DNA of 64,000 nt from Onchocerca lupi (GCA_028564675.1 JAOVVO010000154.1:1-64000); one strand, 5' to 3'. Shown: positions 24,727-39,269, numbered from the stretch's first letter. Made by a program: numbers and translations. Notes: generated by a model not told the origin, from the sequence alone.

Positions 24727-25930
24727 GCAACAGTTTGCTCAAGAACGGATCATCGATTTCTTCTGAACTTTTCTAATGAAAAAACACTAATGTAATTTAA
24801 ATGCTCATGATCAATGCAATTCATCATCGTTTTGCTGCACTGCTGGGATGCAAGATGGAAGTGCAAGAGTGATAAGTAAATTAGGTTATCATTCTCCCAA
24901 GCACAATGGGTTGATAGGTTTTATAACGGAGATATTGAATTTATTATGGTTGAGAAACAGAAGAGATGAAGTAAAGTTTTTTGAGTTATCTTCTTGGAAT
25001 CGAAGTAATGAATTTCAACTGTTCTTTGTTAATCGGGACAGGTGCAAGTTTCGATTGATTTATAGTTGTGATAATGACTGATATCATTGATGTCCCTAAC
25101 TAGATGTAGATAATTTTGGTGAATGATATAATCATTTGATAATCAGTGGCGGATGAAGGAGAGGAAGAGAGCGGTCCACTAGTTTCATTGTTTAGATCGG
25201 TGGGGCTGGTAATAGTGATAATATTAGTGATGGTGGAGCTGGTGGTGGTAGGCAATGATGGTGCGGTGCGGTGTGCACGGTGCGGGCGGTGCATTCGCTT
25301 TCTTTGTTTCGTTTACTTTTGATAAATTATATTCTCTCTTCTCCACCCCCACCTCCTCCACCCTTTCCATCTCACCTAACTTCCAGAAGAAAATTTTTTT
25401 GCTCATTTGTTTATTTTAATTCATATATGAGATCTGCTCGTCAGGAAAAGTTAATGAATTGACAGATAACACATTTGTAATATGTGTGGGTCAAAGGTTA
25501 AAGGGTACTGGATGATACCAATCCGCTGTTACTTACTACTACTACTATTACTATTAGCAATCCTGTTACAGTTTACTACCAGTTATACTACTATTATAAA
25601 TTTGAAACAAATTTTCGAACAAATCTTCATCTTCGGAATGATATTAAAATCATTGGTTAAAAATCATTTAAATCAGCAAATAAGTCAAGAAGTTTTGAAA
25701 TGTTATGGAATAATCTTTCATCAAATTTGATTAGATAATCTTCAATCTTGCTTTTTTCGAAATTAGATCTTCTTTGCATAGCAAATGCCGCTAAATTAAA
25801 AATAAATATGATATTAGATTAAGCAACACATTGTATTATTTAATAATATAGCACCTGTTAATTAAATTCCTTTCCAACACTGTATCAATTAATTATCACG
25901 TTGAAACTATGGACGAGACTATTTTTTTTT

Positions 25931-26176
25931 TCAATTATGCTTAATGAGTTGAATTTTGGAATTCACTGCTGAATCTGTCCTTTGCAAGAATAAGATTCGG
26001 AAAAATTGAGCTAATTTGTACTGAGTAGTTCGAGCTTTGAAAGCAAGCGGAAAGTTTGCGATTTTCACGGCCATCTCTCTCGTAGCCTTCTGATATTTCA
26101 TTATCAATAAAGTCTTACTGCTTGCTTTCAGCAAAGCTTGCTGTCTTTCTGTAGATAGCCTGTTTGCCTTCAGCAT
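25931..26176 (-). CDS. Hypothetical 81-residue frame similar to 11706-12146
   Basis: The predicted peptide is basic. Its segment REMAVKIANFPLAFKARTTQ resembles EGFMRIANFAMQLVRSRRVE of the minus-strand frame at 11706-12146, and the DNA around this motif also looks alike. If the similarity is real, the two are a small dispersed family or copies of a decayed element. Neither is recognised. Confidence 0.2.
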   Translation of the reverse strand: MLKANRLSTERQQALLKASSKTLLIMKYQKATREMAVKIANFPLAFKARTTQYKLAQFFRILFLQRTDSAVNSKIQLIKHN

Positions 26177-28075
26177 TGGTCACATAGAAACTGTTGGTCC
26201 TTCTGATGGCAGTGTTTCTTGACTTTGAAGCATTTCATTTTTGTATGATTCACTGCAACACTGTCTCATTTAGTTTACATCAGCCACAGAAAATTTCGAA
26301 TTATAATATAATACAGATGGAGTAGTAACAAACGATCGTTGCTACATTATAATCATTTTCCTGTGCTTTCGTCTCTCGCAACCATTCATTCCTTCACATT
26401 TATTTATCACTCATTATTCATTCATTAATTTACATTTTTCCATCTACAAATTGTGTAGAAAATTATGTTATAGCGTTTATCCATTGATCGATCGATTCTC
26501 CTGATCGCTGATCGCTCATTTCTTCACGTTTTTTCCTACACGTTCACGTTAACCCAAATGATTCATATTTTAGAATTGCTTCGCAACTGATTGCGATCTG
26601 AAACTTGATAATCTATCATTTGCATTACTTAATTTTTCCACAATTTCCTGGTTTTACTTACTAAATATATGTATTTAGGAGAAAATATAAGTTCTTTATC
26701 CAAAGGTCACCACTATTATTACTATTATTGTTGTTCTAAATCTTAACCATCCCATGTAAGTCTTAAATCAATCAATTTTTTTAGCTGTTTTAAACCTCTA
26801 TTGATTATTAGTTCAACAAAAAAAAGAGGTACTAACCTGCAAACGATAAATAACATAACAATAAATAAATAACATTTGTAGTTCTGCTGTCAATTTAAAT
26901 TGTTTTTCATCTCATTTGATCATTTGATCTTTTTCGATTTGTAAAAATTGCTGCAAAACTGCCTAGAAAAGATGCTTTTCATGCAATTATTTTTCATTCA
27001 TTGTCTATTTATGGATTTATTCACCCATTAATTCATAGAAAATTAATGCATAATATTTCGTAGATTTGAAAACTTTTGAATTAAAGAAACAAAAGCAAAA
27101 AAACAAATGATATTCAAAGCAGACTTAGGAGCTTCCGGTAAATCTTAGTTTTCCCAAGTATTCCGGTTGGATTTTGCTATTTCGATTGAGCAGGATTTTT
27201 TTTTTAATTAACCAATGCTTGGTTCTTAATATTTTTTTATTCTAGTACTGTTACTTTTATTTTGGTGTTTTTGAAAACTTACAAAACGCATGAAACTTGC
27301 ATGCAACTCGCAAAACGATGAGTTTTGAGAGAGTTTGTGCTGTGGAAGTTTGTCAATAGCTACAAGTAATTTTCTTCATTTGCTTCATTCATAAGTTGTT
27401 GCAGAAGGAGCAGAAAGAAGTTCATCGAAACTGCTCCTTTATGCAAATTCAATTTTCAGAAATGGTCTAAATTAAATTTGTTAACGAATAGATAGCTATG
27501 GTAAAGCTAATAATGCTCTGCTGCTTTAGATCTATTTCTCACCAGAATTAATCTTGTATGTTTCAACTTCATTTATCATTATTTCACTCTCGATAATTGC
27601 TTGATAATCATCTTGTTACTAATCCTTATCTCGGAGTGTTAATGCTCCAATTAGTGTTATAGTTATCGACTGATATTCTTGACATTTGAAGAAGAGAAAA
27701 TCGAACAGTCCAGGTATAAATTATCATACAAATGAATTTAGCCTTGAATATTATGCACATGGAGTACTGTTGTCCTTGTAGTGTCGTAAAACATATGAGT
27801 ATCACAAATGCTTGATTGAAGGTGACAGCGGCAGCAATATGGTTTTTCAACTATTTTCCTCCTGGATTTCACACCGTTAAGATAATTATTTGATGGATGG
27901 ATGGGTACTGTAGATCGTTTTCTCATTCCAGTCATCGTTTCCAATGTACAATGATTATTCGATTGATGAGGAGCATTAGTCTTAATCTTTCTAAGAAATC
28001 ATCATAATGATCGAATATATAGATGTATAATTTGTTATTCATTTTTTAATAATTGCAATAAACTTTGCATTTTCT

Positions 28076-28130
28076 AACAACAACAACAACAACAGCAACA
28101 GCAATAATAATAGTAATAATGCACTGTTAG
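28076..28130. repeat. (CAA)n/(AAT)n imperfect microsatellite
   Basis: AAC/CAG triplets grade into AAT and AGT triplets over about 55 bases. No coding context. Confidence 0.85.
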
Positions 28131-31100
28131 TTATACTACTAGTAATAGTAGTTGTTCTATTAATAGTAAAATAATGTAATTATCTGTATTTCTCAATTCA
28201 ACTGAAACGAGTTTTAATTCATAATTTTCTGGTTTTATACCTGGTTGATTCAAATGCTGATAACTGGTAGTTTTTGAAAGAAAAGAAAATGGTTTTATTT
28301 ATTCACAAAAATTTAAATTTTGCTTTCACTAGTTATGATATTACTGAAAAATTTTAAATAGAAAGATGTCTCATAATCGGCATTTATCATTCGTAACAAT
28401 AGTAATTATAGAACAAATAAAACTTTCGTTTTTTTTTGTTATTCAAAATTTGGATAGGTATCTCTAGAAATATGAATATTATCCATTTAATTTAAGTTTT
28501 TTAAATTTAATAATAAATAAATTGCTCTCTCGAAACTGTTGTTTTATTTACATGCTTGATCTTTAGTTTACAAAACAATTTCACAATCTTGCATTTTCTT
28601 TTTTCTAAAAATAATTCCTATTCAGCATTTGCAACAGATGCAGAATTTTGGGTAGAAATTTCTTAATGTATTTGTTATATTTGTTTAAATCAAAAATATA
28701 TCTGCCTAATCATATTTTTTAGCTGATTATTTTTAAATTTTGGTTATCCATTCCGAAGAATTTTTTCATTTTTTCGAATATATAAAATAATTTCCTTTTA
28801 CTAAAAAAAAAAAAAAAATTTAAATAAATTTCGACGAGAGAGAATATCGAGTTTTCAAAACATGCATTTTAAAATTTGAAAGTTACTGCATATGAAAATA
28901 TAGAGATACATGAAAGATCATAGGTCAAAATTCTCCAATTTTGATGAGTAAACTTTCGTTAAGAATGTTATCTTGATTTGAAATGAAAAGTTTCATTTAA
29001 ATTCTTGTTGTTGATTAGCAATTGATGTTTCTTGCTAGGGTGCCAATAATATGCGCAGACTTGTTTATAACTATTTGAATGTTTGTTACCAATAGTTTTA
29101 TTCAGCATAAAGCTAACTTTTCCAGTCATCATTCCTTTGATCCATTTTAGTCTGACCTAATCAGGCAAGCTGTTTCGAGGTCAAACTCGAGGTCATCTTA
29201 TAGCTATCCATAGCAAGGAATACCAACTTAATGCAAAGTTTCAAATTCTACAAATTGTCCCATCTCTTTTTCTCTGAATTGGTAGATGTCCACTAGCGAA
29301 ACTGTTATCTTTTCATCGTAATATTACGATCATTTACGTTATCATCATCATTTACATTCTCTTGCATCACTAATCATGATAATTATCGCTGTTTTGTCAT
29401 TACCATCGTCACCACTGTTATATTTACCATTACCACTCGTAAAACTTATCCATTAATCAGTCAGATATTTCGGATCAAGCGTCCTCATTGGAAGGATTCC
29501 TATCCCAAATTCATGAATGAATGAAATATTATTTAGTCATTGGAAGTGAACAAAAGGTGAAAAGTGGAAGGAAAATGAAGTAACGAATCAGAAATTGTTA
29601 TTAATAATATAAATAGTTTTGATGATCCCAGACATTTTCAATTCCCCATATTCCTTTTTTAACATAAAAATATTGTCTCAGGAATCAGTAAGAATGATTT
29701 ACTATTCGCTTTATTCATATTTTCTGATAATTGTCATAATTTTTATCATCATCAGCTTTTGGACCATCAATGCTGTGATTGTTATCGTTGTCATTATCAT
29801 TAACAGCAATTGTAAATATGCTTGAATATATTCATTTAAAATCTGAAATTTCACTTCTTTTTTTCGTAATTTTATACATTTTCTCGACTAATAGACTTAA
29901 TTTTTTAGAATTTGCTATACGTTTTCAAATATTCAAAATTTTTGGAATTTGAAAATTTTGTCTGAAACTTTGAGAAAGTTTAGGAGTGAGATGAATGGTA
30001 AGTAATTGGTGTATTTCATTGGTAAGATTCATTAATACTAACAGGAGCAGAGCAGCATACTATATGATTTATGCTAGCAGATGTTCAACCAAATTCTCCA
30101 CTTTTTTTCATTCTATGAAGCCACTAAATTTTTTTTTTCTTCATCTTTTTCTACTAGGAGAAGTATTTCTGTGGAGAAAGAGGGCAGCAGTTAATTGTTG
30201 TAAAATAGAAAGATTTGAAATATAAATCGAATTTCGGTATTTGAAGCAATAAATATTTTTTGCAAAATTTATCCTTTATTTTTTGTTTTCTTTCAAATTT
30301 CCACTAAAATCGCATTTGCGAGATTCGAAATCCATCAAAGTATTTCCTCTATTCTCATTTTGGTTGTCTGAAACTGATTTGAATTTTGAGAATCATCGTT
30401 GACATTTTTTTCAATGATATATTTAAAAAAGTTGTTGAAAAAGAAGTTTGTTGAAGATCAAAGCAGGTGGTCAGTTGAAGAGGATAACATATTATCTGGC
30501 AGATTAGATTTTTTATATATGTAATTTTATTAATTAGATTCTTCCTTTTAACAATATGAAGGGACGTGTTTTTCGATTGAGTTGTCATAGATATGGAAAT
30601 TTTTGTCAGAAATCTGGAAATTTCTGATTAGTTATCAGAGTGTTGAAAGGTTTGTTAATGCTTGCTTGTTATCAGTATATCGCCATCGATTATTAATATT
30701 AGATTACTGGTGATAACACATTTGTGTAAATTCCTCCAATTATAACCATAAAGAAACAGAGAGGGAAATTTAAGCATGAATTTTCGTTGTTACGCAGGCT
30801 GAAAATTAAAATAAAACAGTAAACAAATTGGTTAAAACTGGTTAAAATGAAATATTAAAAGAAAATTGAAGTTTTCATAAATTAAAACTTTAAAAAATTC
30901 ACATTTTGCATTGAATTCTTGATTTGAAAATGCCATCTTTTCTACATCTACGACTTCATTCTGTCCCCCATTTTCCTCTTAATAAATCACCTTTGTGAAA
31001 ACAAAATAAAAGCCTAATGTTTATTCATTTCTTTTATTTCATTCTTTCAGTCATTTGCGAGTTTTTTCAATAGACCATTAGTATATTATATTAACATATG

Positions 31101-32999
31101 TGGTGTGTAATACGGTGCACAACACATTTAATATAGCGGAAATGAGATTTTTTTCCATACCAAATGTGAATTTTGTTGCTTCAGGTCTATTCCTCCCTTG
31201 AATCAAGTAATACCTTATGATTAAAATATTTAGTGAAAACAATGCCCTGTTATTTTCAATTAAAAATCTTTGTTGATTGTATTCTTGAGTTTTCATAGTG
31301 AAATATGTGTGTGCTTTTGATCTACGGTTATTACGAGACGTGAATACAACGATTCCAATATTTTGTGTAGAAGAAATAAACCATCTGAAACTTTTCGCTG
31401 CATTAATTTACTGAATGGTGTCGGTGTTCTGGTGGTGATCACTATTATTTTAGTGCACGACAAAAAGTTTTTAAAATTATGATATTTGAAATCTATTTAA
31501 AAACACATTTGGTTACTAAGATTATGCTGATTCTTCCTAATGCACTCATTAAGAGTTAATTATGGCTATTTGATATTCTGTATTCCATAGGATTTTAAAC
31601 CCATACTAGAGAATAGGCCAGATTTTTGTTACAAATTCAGATAAAAATTCAAATTTATGGTCCTTTATGATAACGTAGAAAATATTTTCCATCTTGTTTA
31701 AATTATGGAATGGCGTAAAAGGAGAAATGCAATATAAAAATATACTTTTCGCCATTTTGTTGATACATTTTTCGACGCAAATATTGCGAATATTAATATT
31801 TTTTCTTTTGATTAGATTGAAAAATAAAATGGATTAGATTCTAATTTAAGTTTAAATCTAACCAAAATAAAACACTTATTACTTTGTTTTAGATTCAAAT
31901 TCAGAAATGAAGTTTAAACTTATCCCTTCCATATAGTTTGAAAAAAAAAAGAGAGTAAATTGTTGCAGCAAGGCTTTCTCACACAAAATTTTAATTCTAT
32001 ATTTAATTGAATATTAATGCTAGCTTGTTTATCAGAATATTTTTAGGATATTTTTGAAGCATGACAGGTAATTAATAATACTGCTGTAATCACCTATTAG
32101 TCAATTGCAGTTGCTATAGTAATAATAATGTGATAAATTTTATCAGAATTGAGAGCTAAGAATAAATTTTAAGCGACAATATATGCGTCCATATATTTTT
32201 ATTACTTTACTTACTATAATATATTCCATTTTGATTAACATAAAACATATGCCTTGAATTTGTTTAGTTAGGCCGAAAAGTGCATTAATTAGGTGTAAAA
32301 AATTTTATGATTTCTTTACCGTGCCTCATTGGTTTGATTGGATTCGAGTCGACATTCAAATTTCAAATCACTCTGAAAATTACTTATTTTTCCTGAAATG
32401 ACAAAAAATTACAGTGTATTAGCAGTTGATCTGCGCAAATTTTTTCCAACTATTAAACAGATGTAACAAGGAACGAAATTAGTCCATTATCACTGATCGA
32501 TGATAATAGCACATCATCACCATGGTCATTGATAATACTGATCATGTGCATGATACAAGTAGTATTATCAAGACAATGATGATGGTAAACAATGAAATAT
32601 TATTTATATAAGTGAGAGTAATAATGATGTTTATCGCGATCATGATGACGATTTCTAATCAAAGTCTTTTCCATATAATATAAATGATGTTGTCGTAATA
32701 AAGTATAATAATTGCATTACTCGTTCCTGGATCTTACTCCTCAAATTCGAGATTGGAATTTCAGTTCTCTTTTTCTCCTTTCGGAATAGGCTTTGCTTTG
32801 CCGTACTTATATCATTTTTCAACATTTGAAGCTTTAATTTTTGCGCTTAATCCGTGCAAATGTACATAATATATGGTCAGAGTGCTATCAGAGAGTGAGC
32901 AGTAGTTGACATTTAATTTTCTTCTATACATATGTGTCGTTGTCGTTTCCTGGTCAAGTTTGAAGGACAAATCTTGGGGTACTTTCCTTCTATGCGCAT

Positions 33000-33051
33000 A
33001 TGTGTGTGTGTGTCTGCATGCGTGGGTGGATGGGTGTCTGTGCGTGGGTGT
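33000..33051. repeat. GT-rich low-complexity tract
   Basis: TG dinucleotides followed by imperfect GGGTG units. It is open on the minus strand and produces a His/Thr-rich frame that I do not regard as a gene. Confidence 0.85.
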
Positions 33052-34654
33052 GAGGTAGGATAGGTGTTTTCCAAGGCCATACAGTACGGCGGCCATTTTC
33101 CAGTGAAATTGTTTGAAAAAGTATGTGAATGTTTTATGATTTGACTATTTTTGCTGTATTACACAGTTCCTTGTGCGTAGTTGTTGAATGGCCTGTAGAG
33201 ATGAAGAAGACAATTGGACAGAATAGAATCTGCTGGAATTAGTTGCAGGGGCTAATTTCAATTTTATAGGTTTGCATTTAGGCAGCATTTGTATTGTGTA
33301 GATGATTTTTCACTAGTTGACTAGAAGTTCTTATAGCCAGCTTAATTCAAACTTCCGCTTTTGCAGATTAATAAAAGTCTTCATTCTTAAAGTAAAACTT
33401 CATTTCGAGTTCTTATTTGTTGTTGGATAGCAAAATTAAATTAAATATAGTACCGCCACCACTTTCTGTTCCAGGGATTAATGGTGTGACCTATATAACG
33501 GAGGCACTTTATCTCCCTCTCATCAATTCTACAACGCTTTATTCTAATTCAAAATACACTTTTCATGCACAGTTTTACATCTTTTTGTTCCATTCTGTGG
33601 AAACTTCTTGGTTCCTATAGTATTCATTTATCTTCATTAGAGTGCTATCAAATAGGTGGAAAACAGAGGAAATATGCGTGTCCCATATTCGTATCGAAAT
33701 GGAAATTTTCAATTTGCATGATTTCTCCAGCGAAAAATGCCATCCGTTGCGTATCTTAATATTGCGAGATTCTTTGCTTTATTTTAACTTATGCATAGAA
33801 ATTGACGTGAAATGTGAAATGTGCGTTGTGTTATTTACCATTCATTCCTGGCAATGATCATGAAGCACTTCTTCCATAACTGTATGCTTTCAGGAAGTAA
33901 TTTCTTCTCAGTGCAAATTAAAACATAATAATGATGAAACGACAATTACATAGCGAGACGTCAACTTTTAAATGGACTTGTTCTTTCATCGGTAAGCACT
34001 CAATGTTTCTATGAGCCATAATAAAGGAAGTTATCTTTGCTTTTAGAATTAACCGTAAAATTTAGTATAAAATAAGTGAACGTGGTACTGAATTCAGTGT
34101 GTCATCGAATATCATCGATCAAGATGAGATTTCAAATTATTGTCCCCAGCTTTGCAATTTATTTCTACAGTTAGGTGCTGTAAAACTTCAAGTCATATAA
34201 AAGGCGTTTACTTAGAAATGAGCTTTATTCAAAGGAAAAAAAAGACGGATTGCTTATTTTTCTAATTGAAGAGAAATAAATTGAAAAATCAAATATGATA
34301 TTTCGGTTCATTCATTCATATCATTTCAATCTGTTCCGTCTTTTCTGAACGCTGTATCAGATTTCTTTTTTAAACTCTGATTATCCCTCTTTTTTTTAAA
34401 AATTTTCAATGCCTGTCATATCATTTGATTAACGAAATGTTTCCAATTTTATTCAGCATCAACTTTTTTTAAAATCACTTTTGTTGATACCAATCAATTC
34501 TTTAAATATCTTCACTAAATGAATTTGAAAATTTGAAATTTGTCCAATCGTATGTTCAGAAGGGAAAAAGTTTATGTGTATTATGTAGGTCTGCTTGGTC
34601 TTCGTGTTAATGGATAGGTGTGTGTGTTTGTGTGTTGTTAATGAAATCATACAA

Positions 34655-34680
34655 TATATATATATATATATATATATAAT
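34655..34680. repeat. (AT)n microsatellite
   Basis: About 12 uninterrupted AT dinucleotides in a non-coding region. Confidence 0.93.
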
Positions 34681-37330
34681 GATTCCATTGTTCATTTCAT
34701 TGCTATTAAAATGAAATAGAAAAGTTTGGATGTCTCTGTGGTGCACAGTTTGCTGTCACAGAACCACTTTTCTTTCCTCCAATCTTCATCTTTCTCCTTT
34801 CTCTTTAATTAATCAATTTATTAGTCTAATTTTCTTTAATTTGCATCAATTTATATATATATTCAATGAAGCATGTACCTTATAATCAGTGGATTTAAGG
34901 ATGAATATGACTATATGCAATTAAAAATACATATTAATTTGCTATTGGTTTGACATATGATATCTGACAGCTTTTGATCAGCAAATGATCAAACCTTGCA
35001 ATTTTTCCAAGAGAATGATCTCCGTCCTCTTCTTTTAAATCAGCATGCATGATTATCTCAGTTACTAAAATTTTAAAAAGCGTTTGGATATAGGCCATTT
35101 CTATCGATTAAATGATTGTTTCTGCCAATGAGATTTATTGGATCTACAAAAGATCTTATCATTCAGTCATCTTGTTAATGTTAATTAAGTGATTTTTTGT
35201 AATCCAGTTCTAATTAATTATTCGGAGATTCGCTAATTAGCGTAATAATCTGCTTCTTTACAGAACTCTGCGTTGCATTGATTAATAGGTAATTTTAATA
35301 ATTTTGATGATTGAAAATTATTTTTAACATGTAAAATCAGCAAATCTCATGTCTTCATTGAAATAAAGAACCAACTGGAGACATTTAGCCTGGTATTTTA
35401 TGTTATTCAATAATTGCTCATTGGATATGGCGAATTAAAATCTGTTGAAGTAAGTTCGATGGGTTAGACTGACGCTGGATCATTTCTTTTTCAGCTTGGG
35501 TAAATTAAAATAAATGATCAAATAATATCGCGAATTCATTTCCCTAGACAATGATTTAAATTTAAAATTAAAAAGAAAAGTACAGCAAATTAATGCCTCT
35601 GAAACGCTAAACTAAACTAAAGTTCTCGATGATTTAATGAGATTTAGGAAAAAAAGAATGATTGTGTACTGTTTTGTGTGCTGTTTTGTACGCTTTTTTT
35701 CGGAAATATTCAGGATTCCAGGATAATTACCATCTAAAAATAATTAACCTCTTTTTCTCTTGTCTTTCTCGATACGTCATTTAATCGTTTTTTCAAAATT
35801 TATTCATTTGCAAATCATAAAAAAAATTTTTTCCTTTTTTTTTTTTTGAGGATGATTATTTGATTTGTTGATGTCATTGAATCTCTGAGAAGCAAAAAAA
35901 AAACCCAACTGAGAGATATGATGGAATTGCTCTTTCTATCATCATTTATTTTGATTTTTCTCAAATGTCCAAAAATTTTTTTTTTTTCGATCTTACTACT
36001 AAAAGCAACAAATTCATGTATTTTAGACTTGAATTTCCTTGACACTACGATTTTCGATTTTTGACAAATCTCAGTGATAAGTAGAGTTTCTAGAAATATT
36101 TTTGTTTTAATGACTATCTAACAACATCGTTATCGACGAATAGATTAAACATAATAGCATTGTATCATCAGTTTCTTCGAGGAGACTCAAGTTCATTCAT
36201 GATGACTGTGTCATCGACTTGGAATGTTTGACATTGAATATTCAGGCGATCATGAAGATTTATTGATCTGATAGGAATGGAGTCGATAAAGAAGAAAATT
36301 CAAGTTGCAATTCTATTCAGTAGTCCGATTTGATTTTCTTGAAGACCAAAGACTATGTTTTGGTGTAAGTGGCAAGGTGTCAGGTAGCAGTAGTGACAGG
36401 TAAAGAACATGAAAAACACACTATTAAATCTCAATAATTATGAAGTACTTTGGATTTGTTATCGAAATCAATTAAAATATATTTGTCTCTCTTCAATGTT
36501 ATTTTTCTCTTAATATCTCATACTCTTTTTTACATTTCTTCGAAGCAATCTTTTCGCCGTACAAATTAATTGGGAAAGATGTACAATGTAACAAAGAACG
36601 TTTTTTTTACCATGATTTAATGAGATATGCAAATTCTCGGATTTGTTTTCTTTGTTGCGGCATTTTCGCTATTTCATTTGATCCTTGGAATGTGAGGGAA
36701 GGAAAGCTGTCTTTGGTATTCGTTGTAGATTGAGCGATTGAAGTGCACTTAGTTGTACATGATATGAATTTTTATTGAAGTTTGCAAAGAAGAGAAGTTT
36801 TTTGAAAATTCTTGATTCCTTTCAAATTGTCGATGTAGTATTAATTATTAAAATTATCAATCTAGCAGAATTCGATACCGATAACATTGTCGAGATTTTC
36901 TGATTATTCAGCATAGCTCAACTCCCACTGATAAGGTGACTGCAAATGAAATACATTCGTCCACCGATTTCTCGGATAGAAGTTGACGATATCAATCGTG
37001 TCACATCGTTTCATCTCATTCATTGGCTGATCAGTTCAGAATGTCAATGAGATCTGCTATTTAGCCTAGTTTTCTTCTGGCCTACTTGATACTTAGCGAA
37101 TATGTCTTGCTATTTTTTTTTTCTTGATACTATCCAAACCTAGTAGTTTCGAATCGCTTTCACATACTGTATGAAATATTTAAGGAAAAACTGATAATAA
37201 AGTAAATAATAATTGTTAAAGTTTTATGTGTAAACAAATTCCGATCTTATTCAGAAAAAGATTGACATATTTTGGCAAACAAATTTATCAATACTTCCAA
37301 GCAAGACAATTATTGTGTGTGTCTTTAGGA

Positions 37331-37388
37331 ATGAGAGGGATTCATCTTGAAGTTACTGTTTTTATTCTTTCTATCCTCATCTTTTCAG
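37331..37388 (+). CDS. Possible first coding exon of a secreted protein
   Basis: GTGTCTTTAG, a good trans-splice acceptor, is followed after two bases by ATG. The 58-base exon encodes a signal-peptide-like sequence (MRGIHLEVTVFILSILIFS) and ends in phase 1 at donor TCAG|GTACAG. The following intron would contain the 45-bp tandem repeat at 37538. A coding-like stretch with Cys residues at about 37852-38060 could be a later exon, but I cannot establish the junctions. Confidence 0.27.
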
Positions 37389-39269
37389 GTACAGTTTCTC
37401 ATTTGCTCCATAAATCAAGCAACATCGAGACACGTGTCACTTCTTCGAAAAGATTCCTTCATCTTTCTTCTCTTTTAGCTATCTTTTTCTAATCTATCAT
37501 TTTTCGATTTGGTGATTATTGGTTCAGAAATAATTGATGATAATTTATTGTGGATAAGTTTTATATAAAATATTTGATTTACTGATAATTTACTGTTGGT
37601 ATGTTTTATATAAAATATTTCATTTACTGATAATTTACTCTTGATGAGTTTTACATAAAATATTTCATTTACATTAAGGAATTTTGATCTTTGCATAAAT
37701 CAGACGAGGAATGAATGGTAGAAATGATTTATCTATAATTTTTGTGTAATCAGTTCTTCATTTATTAAGTTTTTTACTTATTTTTTTAATAGTCTATTTA
37801 TTTGTTTGATGAACGGAATTTTATTGACTATTTCCTACTTCACTTGTCTCATTGTCGCAATTTGATCTCAAAGTTAACGAACACAAGTACTGGATGACTT
37901 CCCATTGTCCTTGCTGGATTCCATCTGATAATCACACTTCCATCGTACAGTCTCATCTTTTTATCAGTGTGAATGATAAATGTAGAAGAGCGATGCATAT
38001 GTGGATATTTACATCTGTGTCACATATGTACGTAACACATAGATTGGACAGGATAACATATCACTGATTTCAATCGCATTTCTCGATTATCTCAGTTTAT
38101 TCATTCATTTTGATTGTTTCATTGTGACAGCTATGAATTCTATGACAATTAATAAATGATGAGAAATATATTATGATCAAAATAGCAAATCATGCAAAAA
38201 ATAATGACTTGGATAGCACTATCTATGATAAGTTTATTTGTTACACAGCAGATTGGCCTGTTATCAGTATTGGATAACTTTAGCTATTAGGCTTATGAGA
38301 ATTTAAACAAAGTAGAACTATAAAAAACGCCTTAGCCATGATAGTCTTTAACAAATAATTAAACTTATTACTTGTTTTTTTCTAAAATAATGTAACCATT
38401 GAAATCCAAAGTAAGCTGTTTGAACAATGTCTCAACTCAGACCAGTCTCTATTCCGAATTAATATTTGAAAGCGATTTCAATTTGAAATATTTGAATTCT
38501 CTTCTTTTACCTGATAAATATACTTTGTGCTGAACTACTATATTGTCTGAATAAGCTACTAAAGATTACAGTATTGATATGGATATTTTACTGCATATAG
38601 TTTATTTAGCAATATTTCCTTGAATCTGTTTTATGACTGTTTCATGTCAAATCTTCGATTGTCGGATAAAAATTTCATTCCATTTTAGAAATATGCTTCA
38701 TATCTTATTTCATTTAATTTTATTTATTTAATAATTCCATCACTCATCTACTCTTGATAATTTCAAGTAATTTCGGTATTTTAATTATGAATTTTGAGGA
38801 TCAGAATTGAACCATCGAAGAAAATCAAGAAATAAATTGTACATCATAATAATTACCGTGTAAAGATAATGTTGATTCATTTTTGGCGTCTTTAAATTTC
38901 GTTTAATCTTTCGAGATTTCATTAAGACTATGATAAATTGTCAAGGATCCATTACTTAGATCAAGAACGGTCGTTTTAGATCTTTTAAAAATTGCTATGT
39001 TCATAGATTGTTAAACTTTTCTTCAACTCTCTTATTCCTTATATATATTTGTCTTTTATTTCTTTCTTCTTTGCGACGGATTGAAATAATAATGGAAGAT
39101 TACTTAATTACTAAATTGCATGAGAAGTTATTGACGATTAAAACGCTCAATCTATTTTCATCGCAAATGAAGAAATTCTTTCATCTTTGTATCACATGCT
39201 TGACCTTGTGGTGTGCATGAGTGATAAGTGATAAGCTGATAATACCAATAAATTATTTATAGAATCAGT
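37389..39269. other. Region between candidate exon and CXXC gene
   Basis: It contains the 45-bp tandem repeat, a plus-strand open stretch at 37852-38067 with several cysteines and otherwise A+T-rich DNA. It probably includes the promoter or outron of the CXXC gene. Confidence 0.45.
37538..37672. repeat. 45-bp tandem repeat, three copies
   Basis: Copies begin at 37538, 37583 and 37628 with TGATAATTTA and end in ATTTAC. They differ at a handful of positions each. On the minus strand the unit reads as 15 codons without a stop, which is a consequence of the period being a multiple of three. Confidence 0.92.

Larger units (their letters stand above)
24727..37330. other. 12.6-kb gene-poor A+T-rich region
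   Basis: I see no supported gene. Contents: a G+C-richer patch at 25150-25300; a minus-strand frame at 25931-26176 resembling part of 11706-12146; a minus-strand Cys/His-containing frame at 27738-27944 (KPYCCRCHLQSSICDTH); microsatellites at 28076, 33000 and 34655; and many T-rich tracts. Isolated exons of large-intron genes could be hidden here. Confidence 0.5.

Noticed and set aside
25100..25406. Thr/Ser/Pro-rich minus-strand frames near a G+C-rich patch
   Set aside because: Low-complexity translation of GGT/GTG-rich DNA with no in-frame donor before the stop.
32812..33096. 94-codon minus frame starting MAAVLYGLGK
   Set aside because: Much of it is a translated GT-rich microsatellite (His/Thr-rich) and it has no splice or conserved context.
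37475..37696. 73-codon repetitive minus frame
   Set aside because: It is a by-product of the 45-bp tandem repeat whose period is a multiple of three.
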